Below are positions 56,411-64,000 of a stretch of 64,000 nucleotides of DNA, piece after piece (position 1 is the first letter of the stretch; each line of letters begins with the position of its first letter). This DNA comes from Halopseudomonas pelagia (GTDB lineage: Bacteria; Pseudomonadota; Gammaproteobacteria; Pseudomonadales; Pseudomonadaceae). A program made the position numbers and the translations under genes. The notes under the pieces were generated by a model. That model was not told where the DNA came from and ran no database searches. It was given only the letters and a program-made list of their open reading frames with translations. Where the stretch lies: positions 4,216,001 to 4,280,000 of the forward strand of contig NZ_CP033116.1 of NCBI RefSeq assembly GCF_009497895.1, read 5' to 3'.

Positions 56411-57976
56411 TTAATGGTCATGGCTCGCGCCGGCTTTTCCAAGCTCGGCCTTTACAAGGAAGCTATTGTCCTGCGCATATTGGTCGCCGGACTTGAGCCC
56501 CGATAGAACCTCTACAAAACGGCCGTCAGTCCTCCCGAGTTCAACTGGCCGCGCTTCAAAAAAGCTGCCGAAGCGTCCAAACACGACGGACCAGTCTCGG
56601 ATCGTCTGCACGGCATCGGTCGATACCGCGATCGGCACAGTCGTCTCGTCAGTGACAATATCGACAGTAGCCAAAAGACCAGGACGCCAGATGCCGTCGG
56701 CATTATCCAAAACAATACGCGCTACGGCGGAGCGCGACTGAGCCCCCACCAACGCACTGATGTAAGATATGTGCCCCTCGGCGGTTGCGGAAAAAGCGCT
56801 GGCGCTTACCATCGCTCGCTGCCCCTCGGCTATGGCACCAAGATCCTTTGCCGAGACGGTCGCCTCTATCCAGACTGAAGACAGGTCGGACACGGTAAAG
56901 ACAGAAGATGCCTCGTTTACAATCTCGCCCACCGAGATTTTTTTCTCTGTGATAACACCGTCGATTGGAGAGACGATCCCGAACTCGGTCAGGCTCACCG
57001 CAGCAGACCCACCCACCCATGCAACCTGTTCCTGAAGGCGCTGGACCGCAATATTGGCTTCTTGCAGCTCAAGCTGCGCCTGAAGAAAGTCTTGCTCGGC
57101 GGAGATTTTTTCTTTCCAAAGCTGCCGTTCCCGATCAAAGGTTCTTTGCGCCAACTGGGATCGTTTTTGTGCCGCCAGTAACTCCCCGCGCACTGTTGCC
57201 AACGCCTGACTTGTAACCGTTGCCAGAACCTGGCCTTTGCGAACTTTGTCACCGGCATTAGCCGACACCGACGTAACGCGCCCCGAGAGTTGAGGCACGA
57301 CCTGGACAGTGTTGTCATTGTTGTAGCGAACTTCACCCAACGTCTGAACAAGCGACGCGATTGTTGTCGGACCCGCGGTTGCCACGCTGACGCCACCCTG
57401 CTCAAGCTGCGCATCGCTAAGCGTTACACGTGCCTCAACCTGCTCGTAGCTAAAAGCGAATGTGGATCCCCCGTATTGAACGTCCAGGTCAACCCGGAAG
57501 GAATGAGGCTCAATTACGACCTGATCGCCCAAAAGATAGTCGTTCATCTGGGTAAATTGTATGACCTGCGCATCTTGCCCAAGCCGGTGCAATTGCATTT
57601 CCACTGTGCTCTTGGCCGGGTCCAGCAATTCACCATCAAGATAGGTATAAACCCGAAATTCAGGGTCCGCGCCCTCTTCAAATATTGTCACCTCAACGCC
57701 GTAGTCACCCTTTGTGAAAAGCTTGCCGCCCTTCGGGCCGGTCACAGCTTCGAGGGCCTCCTGATGTTCCGGATCAGCGCCGTCAGTAGCCGAAGATCCG
57801 TTGCGACGCTCCTCGTCATCGTGGCCTGCCGCATCTTCATGATTCGATTCCTGGCCATGCGCATCAGTTTCGACCGATTCCTCACCGTCTCTTACCATCA
57901 AACCAGCGAGAACCAATCCCACCGCGAGCACCACTGCTATTATCAAATACTGCTTTTTGGGATTTGTGGATGCCAT
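56411..57976 (-). CDS. czcB: Heavy-metal RND periplasmic adaptor CzcB
   Basis: Membrane-fusion protein linking CzcA and CzcC. The 521 residues have an N-terminal membrane anchor (YLIIAVVLAVGLVLAGLMV), a His/Asp/Glu-rich segment (residues 35-75), a CzcB-type N-terminal domain, then the alpha-helical hairpin and lipoyl halves (VTSVSANAGDKVRKGQVLA, DGVITEKKISVGEIV) and beta-barrel. GGAG before ATG 57976 decides the start; 14 codons upstream are rejected. The gene ends 16 bases before the PII-like start. Confidence 0.93.
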   Translation of the reverse strand: MASTNPKKQYLIIAVVLAVGLVLAGLMVRDGEESVETDAHGQESNHEDAAGHDDEERRNGSSATDGADPEHQEALEAVTGPKGGKLFTKGDYGVEVTIFEEGADPEFRVYTYLDGELLDPAKSTVEMQLHRLGQDAQVIQFTQMNDYLLGDQVVIEPHSFRVDLDVQYGGSTFAFSYEQVEARVTLSDAQLEQGGVSVATAGPTTIASLVQTLGEVRYNNDNTVQVVPQLSGRVTSVSANAGDKVRKGQVLATVTSQALATVRGELLAAQKRSQLAQRTFDRERQLWKEKISAEQDFLQAQLELQEANIAVQRLQEQVAWVGGSAAVSLTEFGIVSPIDGVITEKKISVGEIVNEASSVFTVSDLSSVWIEATVSAKDLGAIAEGQRAMVSASAFSATAEGHISYISALVGAQSRSAVARIVLDNADGIWRPGLLATVDIVTDETTVPIAVSTDAVQTIRDWSVVFGRFGSFFEARPVELGRTDGRFVEVLSGLKSGDQYAQDNSFLVKAELGKAGASHDH

Positions 57977-58083
57977 CTGACACTCCAGTAATAAAGTAAT
58001 TATAAAAACCCGTGACACACAACTGCCCCTGACTCGAAGCAGTTCAATGCCGATAAGGCGGGCGACGTAATAAGGTTTTACAA

Positions 58084-59373
58084 CTAGCGATCAAACTCGG
58101 CATCGAGCTCAACACCGAGCTCAACACCATAGATTTTTTCCAACTTGACCCAGGCGTCAATCGCTCTTCCGAGCGAGTCCATATATCGGGACTGCACCGC
58201 AAAGAATGTACGCTGAGCGTCAAGCACATCTATCAACGCGAACTTTCCCATTTCAAAACCGCGAACGGCGCCCTCCAACGCATTTTCTGAGTCAGGAAGC
58301 AGGCGCGTATTAAGCGAATGGACTTCTCTTTTTGCATACTTCCATTGCTCTAACGTGCGCCGAACTTCCGCACGCATACGCAACTCTGTTGCCTGCCCAA
58401 TATCTCTGGCCTGGTCAGCGCCTCGCGCTGCGGAGAGTAGCGCTCCGCGGTTGCGATTAAACAGCGGCAACGGCACTGATACACCCACCAGGTTGACTCG
58501 CTGCCCCAACGCACGATCATATTGGCTACCCACGCTGAGACTCACCGTGGGTATTCGCTCCGCTTTCTCAACACCCACATTGGCCTCTGCCCGCAGAATA
58601 TTCATGCGGGCCAACCTGACTTCAGGTACCCCTTCCACACGCGACAGTATTATTTCCGAGGCTGGCAGCGCGGGAAGAGCCTCAAAGCTTCCCTCCACTG
58701 AGTTGAAGAACGGCGCGCCCTGACCACCGACAAGGGCGAGCATCGAATAGGCATTTTCGAGGTCAAATCTAGCGCTTTCCATTTTGAGCTGTATGTCTGA
58801 CAGCTCCAGTTGTGCGCGGGTGGCCTCCATGGGAGAGGCCTTGCCTGCGGTAACTCGCCCTTGCGCAACTGCAGCACCACGAGTGGCTAGCTCTACCGCC
58901 TTACCGGATAGCTCAAACGCTTCCTGTGCACGAAGCGCTGAATAGAATGCGTGAATGACCGCGGAGCGCAATTCATTGACCTTTTGCTCTGTCTGGATCA
59001 AAGCCACATCTCGATCTCGCTCGGCAAAGGTCGTGCGAGCACGACGCTTACCCCCCAATTCAATTGGCTGGGTGAACTCAACGCTAGTCAGGCTCGATTC
59101 ACGGCGGGTATCTTCGACAGCCACGGACAGCTCTGGGTTTGGCAGTGAAGCGGCTTGTATAACGGACCCTTTTGCGATGTCGGCTTCCCATCGTGCTGCT
59201 GCTAGATCTGGGTTCTCCGCAAACGCTACCGCCATCGCTTCCTGAATTGTCAGCGATTCTCGCGATAGCACCGCAGACATCGCGTCAAAAGGAACCAGCA
59301 ACAGAGCCAACAACCCGACGATGCAACGCCACCCTCGGCATTGCCCGTAGGGCACAATATTCTCTAAATGCAC
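58084..59373 (-). CDS. czcC: Outer-membrane efflux protein CzcC (TolC family)
   Basis: Outer-membrane channel of the CzcCBA pump. The 429 residues have a signal sequence (IVGLLALLLVPFDAMSA) and the paired outer-membrane efflux repeats: LTIQEAMAVAFAENPDL at the start and EFTQPIELGGKRRARTTFAERD, the latter typical of CzcC. The start is a GTG with GAGGAG nine bases upstream. First gene of czcC-czcB-PII-czcA; divergent from czcRS. Confidence 0.92.
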   Translation of the reverse strand: MHLENIVPYGQCRGWRCIVGLLALLLVPFDAMSAVLSRESLTIQEAMAVAFAENPDLAAARWEADIAKGSVIQAASLPNPELSVAVEDTRRESSLTSVEFTQPIELGGKRRARTTFAERDRDVALIQTEQKVNELRSAVIHAFYSALRAQEAFELSGKAVELATRGAAVAQGRVTAGKASPMEATRAQLELSDIQLKMESARFDLENAYSMLALVGGQGAPFFNSVEGSFEALPALPASEIILSRVEGVPEVRLARMNILRAEANVGVEKAERIPTVSLSVGSQYDRALGQRVNLVGVSVPLPLFNRNRGALLSAARGADQARDIGQATELRMRAEVRRTLEQWKYAKREVHSLNTRLLPDSENALEGAVRGFEMGKFALIDVLDAQRTFFAVQSRYMDSLGRAIDAWVKLEKIYGVELGVELDAEFDR

Positions 59374-59776
59374 TTGGAAATTCTCCTCAACCGCTACTCA
59401 AACAAACCGTCAGACTCACTGAACCCGGAAATCTAAAGAGACCGTTGAAAACAGGAGCCGAACGCTACTTGTCTGGAACGTTAGCGTTGTGGAGCTATCA
59501 CAGAGGTGTCGATATAATTACAAATATGTTATGTGGGACTATTTCAACATTAGTTATATTAATATTACCCACGCTGGATTGATCAAAGAAAACATCATTC
59601 AATGGTCAAAAAATACAATGCGGCATATTGTCACTCCGCATGTGCCTGGTCAGCCCGATGTGCCGGGCGGGCGGCATTAACCGAATGAGTGCATCGCATT
59701 GCTCAATTAAATATATTAACAACTTACATCAAACAATAGTGTCTCGTTAGTGGGCACTATATAAAAGGTCGTTACA
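59374..59776. promoter_or_regulatory. Divergent czcC / czcR control region
   Basis: 403 bases without a gene, strongly AT-rich in the middle. Near czcR, ATAGTG (59736-59741) and CACTAT (59755-59760) form an inverted repeat just before the AAAGG ribosome binding site. A GC-rich hairpin-forming stretch CCCGATGTGCCGGGCGGG lies near 59656. It probably holds both promoters and the CzcR sites, but I cannot place them. Confidence 0.5.
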
Positions 59777-60451
59777 ATGCGTATCCTTATTATTGAGGAC
59801 GAGCCCAAAGCCGCAGACTATCTACATCAGGGTCTGAGCGAAAGTGGCTATGTAGTAGATAAGGCCTCGAATGGCGTAGATGGACTTCACTTGGTGAACC
59901 AGCATAACTATGACTTGGTCATACTTGACGTCAATCTACCTGAAATCGATGGCTGGGATGTTCTCAAGTATATTCGGGGCCGCAGCGGCACGCGCGTTAT
60001 CATGCTCACGGCACGAGGCCGGCTGGCTGACAAAATAAAGGGCCTGGATCTGGGAGCCGACGACTACTTAGTCAAGCCTTTTGAGTTTCCCGAGTTACTC
60101 GCCCGCATCCGCACCTTGCTTAGACGTAGCGAGCAGATGCCCGTACCCTCGGTATTAAAGGTAAGCGATCTGGAGCTGGATCCTGCCAGACACCGCGCAT
60201 TTCGAGGACCTCAACGTATCGATCTTACCAGCAAAGAGTTTGCTCTTTTACACTTGCTGATGAGAAGGTCTGGTGAAGTACTATCACGCACTCAGATTAT
60301 TTCTTTAGTATGGGATATGAACTTTGATTGCGACACTAATGTTGTTGAAGTTTCTATACGCAGACTGCGTGCAAAGATAGACGAGCCCTTTGATATAAAA
60401 TTAATCCATACCATAAGAGGCGTTGGCTATGTTCTTGAGGACAGAGGATGA
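59777..60451 (+). CDS. czcR: Response regulator CzcR (OmpR/PhoB family)
   Basis: A 224-residue regulator: receiver domain with phospho-acceptor D51 in [15 protein letters not shown], acidic pocket in IIEDEP and Lys in LVKPFEF; C-terminal winged helix ([23 protein letters not shown] and [15 protein letters not shown]). It closely resembles CzcR/CopR/CusR metal regulators. The divergent czcCBA operon is the expected target. It overlaps czcS by four bases. Confidence 0.93.
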   Translation: MRILIIEDEPKAADYLHQGLSESGYVVDKASNGVDGLHLVNQHNYDLVILDVNLPEIDGWDVLKYIRGRSGTRVIMLTARGRLADKIKGLDLGADDYLVKPFEFPELLARIRTLLRRSEQMPVPSVLKVSDLELDPARHRAFRGPQRIDLTSKEFALLHLLMRRSGEVLSRTQIISLVWDMNFDCDTNVVEVSIRRLRAKIDEPFDIKLIHTIRGVGYVLEDRG

Positions 60452-61854
60452 AGCCGCCGAGTTTATCTCTGCGCCTGGGACTTTCAGTCAGCCTTATGGG
60501 TGCGGCATTGATCGTCATCTTGGCCGCGTTAACCTATGCTGTACTTGACCATCAACTCGACTCAATAGCCAAAAACAATCTGGATGGCAAACTAGGACAA
60601 GTTGAACACAGCCTGAACGCGGACATGACCGCTCACGCACTTCTGCAGCATCCGCATGCGCTGCTGGATATGGTCATGGGGCACGACAATTTAAGTCTGA
60701 ATATAGCCACGTTACAGCCTCGCTCCACAGTACTGCTTGCGCTTGGAGACAAGTCAGCCGCTCGATATCTTTCGGGCATCCCTGTGTCGGACAATAGTAG
60801 ATTGACCGAGTGGTCCGATGCTGAAGGCGTTGATTACCTTACCGTCTCGAAAATAATCTCGCTTAAGGACGGCAACGCGGTAAAAGTATTGTTGACCGTC
60901 GATAGATCCGAAGACAGCACATTACTTGAGATGTACCTTAAATCCGCCTTATTATTTTTACCTGCACTTTTAGCGCTGATTGGCTTTGGCGCGTGGTGGA
61001 TTGTGCAAAGGGGCCTTGCGCCCTTGAGACGTTTCCGGCATATCGCATCACTCGTATCCACTCAAGACCTCACGCACCGAATATCCGTAGATAAGCTACC
61101 CCAGGAACTGAGTGAATTGGCACATGCCATCAATTTTATGCTCCATCGACTTGATGACGGCGTTCAGCAGCTTTCACAGTTCTCTGATGATCTCGCCCAC
61201 GAACTGCGGTCACCTATCGCCAACCTGATGGGCAAAGCCCAAGTGACGCTGTCCAAGAAACGCCCGCCAGAAGAATATAAAGCGGTGCTTGAATGCTGTA
61301 CCGAGGAACTGGAGCGCGTCTCTCGAATCGTATCTGACATGCTGTTTTTGGCGCAGACGAACCACCCAGCCACCCTGATACCTTTCGAGCCGATTCGGCT
61401 GGAACAGGAGGTTGCCCGCCTGACTGATCTTTTTAGTATTCCAGCGGAAGAAAAGCAGATCAGACTCAATATCAATGGCATGGGCACTATCCTTGGTGAT
61501 CGGCTGATGATCCAGCGCGCAATATCCAACCTGCTGTCCAACGCCATCAGGCATAGCCCAACGGAATCAGATGTGCATCTAACGATAGAAAGGCGACAGG
61601 AGATTATTTCTTTGTCGGTATCCAACCCAGGCGAAGGAATTGCTGCCGAACATCTTCCGCATTTATTTGAGCGTTTTTACAGAGTTGACCCAAGCCGTTC
61701 CCGCTCCGAAGGCGGAACCGGTCTTGGGCTGGCAATCATTTGCTCCATCATGAGTTTACATGGCGGTTCTGCCGAAGTGAGCAGCACCCCAGGAGGGATT
61801 ACCGTTTTTAGCCTTAACTTTCCGATAGTCGAACAGAAACAGCCTGTCAAATAG
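60448..61854 (+). CDS. czcS: Heavy-metal sensor histidine kinase CzcS
   Basis: A 468-residue membrane kinase. First helix about residues 10-32, a periplasmic sensor domain of about 130 residues with several His ([19 protein letters not shown]), second helix [22 protein letters not shown], then H-box [14 protein letters not shown]-box [28 protein letters not shown] and GGTGLGLAI. The ATG overlaps the czcR stop. After the stop AGGAGAT/ATCTCCT (61861-61882) forms a hairpin with no T run. Confidence 0.93.
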   Translation: MKPPSLSLRLGLSVSLMGAALIVILAALTYAVLDHQLDSIAKNNLDGKLGQVEHSLNADMTAHALLQHPHALLDMVMGHDNLSLNIATLQPRSTVLLALGDKSAARYLSGIPVSDNSRLTEWSDAEGVDYLTVSKIISLKDGNAVKVLLTVDRSEDSTLLEMYLKSALLFLPALLALIGFGAWWIVQRGLAPLRRFRHIASLVSTQDLTHRISVDKLPQELSELAHAINFMLHRLDDGVQQLSQFSDDLAHELRSPIANLMGKAQVTLSKKRPPEEYKAVLECCTEELERVSRIVSDMLFLAQTNHPATLIPFEPIRLEQEVARLTDLFSIPAEEKQIRLNINGMGTILGDRLMIQRAISNLLSNAIRHSPTESDVHLTIERRQEIISLSVSNPGEGIAAEHLPHLFERFYRVDPSRSRSEGGTGLGLAIICSIMSLHGGSAEVSSTPGGITVFSLNFPIVEQKQPVK

Positions 61855-62029
61855 CAAAATAGGAGATCTTTGCCCATCTCCTCAATGTACTGCAGCGTTG
61901 AGCTTCCAGATCGGAGCGTTAAGGCTGAACAGGCCAGCCATTGAGCCAGCACTTTGATCCCAAAATGAGCGCCGCCAGTGCCGAACGAAGAGTTCCGACA
62001 GCGCGGCGCGCGTTCACGCTCGTTTGATG

Positions 62030-62674
62030 TTAACGCACGTTTTCTAGCTCACTTTCCACCAGTTCCAACAACGGCCCCGGACCAAACTCGGTCAGGAGTT
62101 TCCCGTTGACGTAGAACGTGGGCGTGCCTTGAATTCCAACCTCTTGTACATCAGCTGCATCTTTGGCCAGGATTTCATCGATAGCTGACGAATTCATACT
62201 GGCGCGCGCCTTCTCGATATCCAGCCCGGCTGCTGCAGCTGCTTCCCAGGCTTTCTGCGCTGTCGCGTCGTCATGCCACAACGGTTGTGCTTCCAGTACT
62301 GCGGCCAATACCGGCTCGTACAACCCCTGCATGCGTGCCGTCTCCAATAGACGCACTGCCTCTTCTGAACCTTGGTGAAAGAGTACGTAGCGCACGACCA
62401 GACGCACGTCCTTAGGGTACTTCTCCATAATCTGTTTTACGTAGGGATAAAATGCCCGACAGCTCTCACACGAAGGATCGAAAAACTCGACGATAGTGAC
62501 CGGCGCATTGATTGGCCCGAGTGATGGTGAATGAAAACGTACCAGCGAGCCGGTCGTCTGGGTGACTGTCGGCGCATCCTGTGGCGCAGAGGAGCGCTGA
62601 TAAAGCAGTGCTGCAGCAACAAATCCGGCAATGATGACTGCGCTGATGGTCAGTACAAGGGCACGTCTGTTCAT
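62030..62674 (-). CDS. DsbA-family membrane-anchored thiol oxidoreductase
   Basis: A 214-residue thioredoxin-fold protein held by an N-terminal helix (LVLTISAVIIAGFVAAALLY). The active site is C69-E-S-C72 in EFFDPSCESCRAFYP, and the cis-Pro loop is GTPTFYVNG. It resembles DsbA/BdbD-type oxidases. The DsbB-like gene upstream overlaps it by four bases, so the two form an oxidation pair. Located between czcRS and cadR, it may repair or protect periplasmic thiols under metal stress (inference). Confidence 0.88.
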   Translation of the reverse strand: MNRRALVLTISAVIIAGFVAAALLYQRSSAPQDAPTVTQTTGSLVRFHSPSLGPINAPVTIVEFFDPSCESCRAFYPYVKQIMEKYPKDVRLVVRYVLFHQGSEEAVRLLETARMQGLYEPVLAAVLEAQPLWHDDATAQKAWEAAAAAGLDIEKARASMNSSAIDEILAKDAADVQEVGIQGTPTFYVNGKLLTEFGPGPLLELVESELENVR

Positions 62675-63111
62675 ACAAGGGCTCTCCGGCGAATCATGGC
62701 AAGAAGCAGGACAATGGCGGTAAAAACCGCCAGTGAAAGCAACGGCAGCGGCACGCTACCGAAGATCAGCATATCGGCGCCGGAACACGAGGTCCCGGCG
62801 CTGCATGGTTTTAGCGCCTCCGGAATCACCCCGACGAAAACCAGGCTGTGATACAGGGCGAACCCCCAGCCGATAACGGTCAGCGGCAGCGCGTATAGCC
62901 AAACGGTGAAATCAGCCCGATAGCACGCGATAGTCAACATGACTGCGAGCGGAAACATGAAAATCCGCTGGAACCAGCACAGCACACACGGGGTTTTGCC
63001 CATGACTTCGCCAATAAACAGCGCGGCTAAAGTCGCTGCAACTGCCAGTAGCCAGGCGGCGAGCAATAATCCCCAGCGGTTCGCGTCACGTATAGACTCC
63101 TTAGAACTCAT
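62671..63111 (-). CDS. DsbB/BdbC-family quinone-linked disulfide oxidase
   Basis: A 146-residue protein with four predicted membrane helices. First periplasmic cysteine pair C42-V-L-C45 in TPCVLCWFQR, second pair C103 and C109 in KPCSAGTSCSG; both are needed to pass electrons from the DsbA partner to quinone. It overlaps the DsbA-like gene as ATGA. Confidence 0.9.
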   Translation of the reverse strand: MSSKESIRDANRWGLLLAAWLLAVAATLAALFIGEVMGKTPCVLCWFQRIFMFPLAVMLTIACYRADFTVWLYALPLTVIGWGFALYHSLVFVGVIPEALKPCSAGTSCSGADMLIFGSVPLPLLSLAVFTAIVLLLAMIRRRALV

Positions 63112-63197
63112 CTATTCATCCTTTTACTTGATAACGGGACCTAGCCTGCCGATGCAGAAACTGCGGCACGCTGACCAGCAATCACTGCAACTGATTG

Positions 63198-63650
63198 TTA
63201 GTGACGGTGGCTTTTCCCCACGTGGGAGTGATTACTTTCTGCAGGCGCATTCACGCCGCCTGAGGTAGTCAGGCGCTGAAGTATCCCACACGCCTCTGCC
63301 CCGCGCCCAAAAGCGCAGCGGTGACGCAGGTCAACCAATTGTTGGTGCAATGCGAGCAGACTTTTAATACGCGAATCTACATGCTGGATGTGTTCGTCAA
63401 CTAAACGATCAACATCCCCACAGTTTTCTCTCGGCTGATCCATCAGCGCCAGCAAGCTTCTGATTTCGTCCAGCGTCATGTCTAGTGTTCGGCAGTTACG
63501 AATAAACGTTAGTTTCTCAAGATGCTCACTGGTGTAAAGCCGATAATTATTCTCGCTGCGCGCCGGAGCAGGCAACAGCCCTTCATGCTCGTAATAGCGA
63601 ATCGTTTCAACCTGACAATCAGTAAGCTTGGCCAGCTCTCCAATTTTCAT
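63198..63650 (-). CDS. cadR: Cd(II)/Pb(II)-responsive MerR-family regulator
   Basis: A 150-residue MerR-type activator: winged HTH (MKIGELAKLTDCQVETIRYY), dimer helix, and metal ligands C77 (RENCGDV), C112 and C121 (RCAFGRGAEACGIL), then a His-rich tail HSHVGKSHRH typical of CadR. The C112-C121 spacing is two longer than I recall for P. putida CadR and fits PbrR better, so lead is also a candidate inducer. It is divergent from cadA. Confidence 0.93.
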   Translation of the reverse strand: MKIGELAKLTDCQVETIRYYEHEGLLPAPARSENNYRLYTSEHLEKLTFIRNCRTLDMTLDEIRSLLALMDQPRENCGDVDRLVDEHIQHVDSRIKSLLALHQQLVDLRHRCAFGRGAEACGILQRLTTSGGVNAPAESNHSHVGKSHRH

Positions 63651-63675
63651 GACCTACCTCTTCGATAAACGCTTG

Positions 63676-63696
63676 ACCCTGTAGCGGCTTCAGGGT
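63676..63696. promoter_or_regulatory. CadR operator in the cadR-cadA gap
   Basis: ACCCTG TAGCGGCTT CAGGGT, a perfect six-base dyad. It overlaps the -35 TTGACC (63673-63678) of the cadA promoter, the MerR-family arrangement that needs DNA distortion to activate. It closely matches the described CadR dyad ACCCTATAGTGGCTACAGGG. Confidence 0.85.
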
Positions 63697-63732
63697 GTTC
63701 ACTTAGCATACATGATCAACGAGGATACCCAC

Positions 63733-64000
63733 ATGACTGGCTGCTGCGATAACGCCCACAAAACTCAAGCAGTTATGCAAAGCGACTGTTGTGACACCAG
63801 CGAAGCAGTGAAACGTTCCTCTGCGGCCGCCTCAACCGTGGGTACATCTACCGGCTCCACTGAAGGCCAAACCCGCATCAGAATCGACCAGATGGACTGC
63901 CCCACAGAAGAAAAGCTGATCCGCGACAAGCTGGCGTCAATATCGGGTGTCACGGAGCTGGGGTTCAACCTGCTTCAACGCGTACTTACCGTCAGGCACT
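63733..64000 (+). CDS. cadA: Cadmium/zinc P1B-type ATPase, N-terminal part (cut by window end)
   Basis: The first 89 codons only. After a Cys-rich start (MTGCCDNAHK and QSDCCDTSEA) comes a heavy-metal-associated domain with MDCPTEEKLIRDKL, whose DCPTEE form is typical of Zn/Cd/Pb ATPases. The enzyme pumps divalent metal out of the cytoplasm using ATP. Its promoter carries the CadR site. The catalytic part lies outside the window, so the call rests on the N-terminus and context. Confidence 0.85.
   Translation, partial: MTGCCDNAHKTQAVMQSDCCDTSEAVKRSSAAASTVGTSTGSTEGQTRIRIDQMDCPTEEKLIRDKLASISGVTELGFNLLQRVLTVRH

Overview
The window looks like chromosomal DNA of a gammaproteobacterium of the Pseudomonas lineage, probably close to Halopseudomonas. 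The order lptD-surA-pdxA-rsmA-apaG-apaH-glpE-prkA-yeaH-spoVR-cca-folK/folB-plsY-tsaD-rpsU-dnaG-rpoD-tRNA, with amgK-murU-djlA divergent from lptD, is the order I know from Pseudomonas chromosomes. The genus is inference from gene order and protein sequence; no search was run.

Region 1 (1-14.1 kb) holds the 3' part of rhlE, a four-gene pgaDCBA exopolysaccharide operon on the minus strand whose genes all overlap by 1 to 4 bases, two small secreted proteins, a glutarate catabolism cluster (CoA-transferase, glutaryl-CoA dehydrogenase, divergent LysR regulator), and a cytochrome b561-YceI pair.

Region 2 (14.2-23.2 kb) holds rpe-gph-trpL-trpE-trpG-trpD-trpC on the minus strand, with a previously uncalled 14-codon trp leader peptide and attenuator-like hairpin before trpE. 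A DUF3530 protein follows, then djlA-murU-amgK (peptidoglycan recycling).

Region 3 (23.3-44.7 kb) is conserved core: outer membrane biogenesis (lptD, surA), vitamin B6, 16S rRNA methylation, Ap4A hydrolysis, the prkA-yeaH-spoVR stress operon, tRNA end repair, folate, phospholipid synthesis, t6A tRNA modification, and the rpsU-dnaG-rpoD macromolecular synthesis locus. A tRNA-Ile2 gene (anticodon CAT) closes it.

Region 4 (44.7-64 kb) is accessory and richer in A/T in its intergenic regions. After about 570 bases with no gene come an orphan zinc-ribbon protein, a complete IS3-family element with matching ends and a 4-bp target duplication, and a metal homeostasis region. That region holds a divergent nickel/cobalt-type module (CsoR/RcnR-family repressor, RcnA-like pump, YqaA-like protein on one side; His-rich periplasmic protein, HupE-like permease and membrane-anchored protein on the other) sharing one palindromic operator. 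It continues with an OprD-family porin, a czcCBA heavy-metal RND efflux operon with a PII-like gene inserted between czcB and czcA, its czcRS two-component system, a DsbA/DsbB pair, and a cadR/cadA pair cut by the window end. The tRNA next to an IS and resistance cargo suggests a genomic island, but no integrase or far end is visible.

Most starts were re-chosen from ribosome binding sites and gene overlaps, so several coding regions are shorter than the longest open frame.
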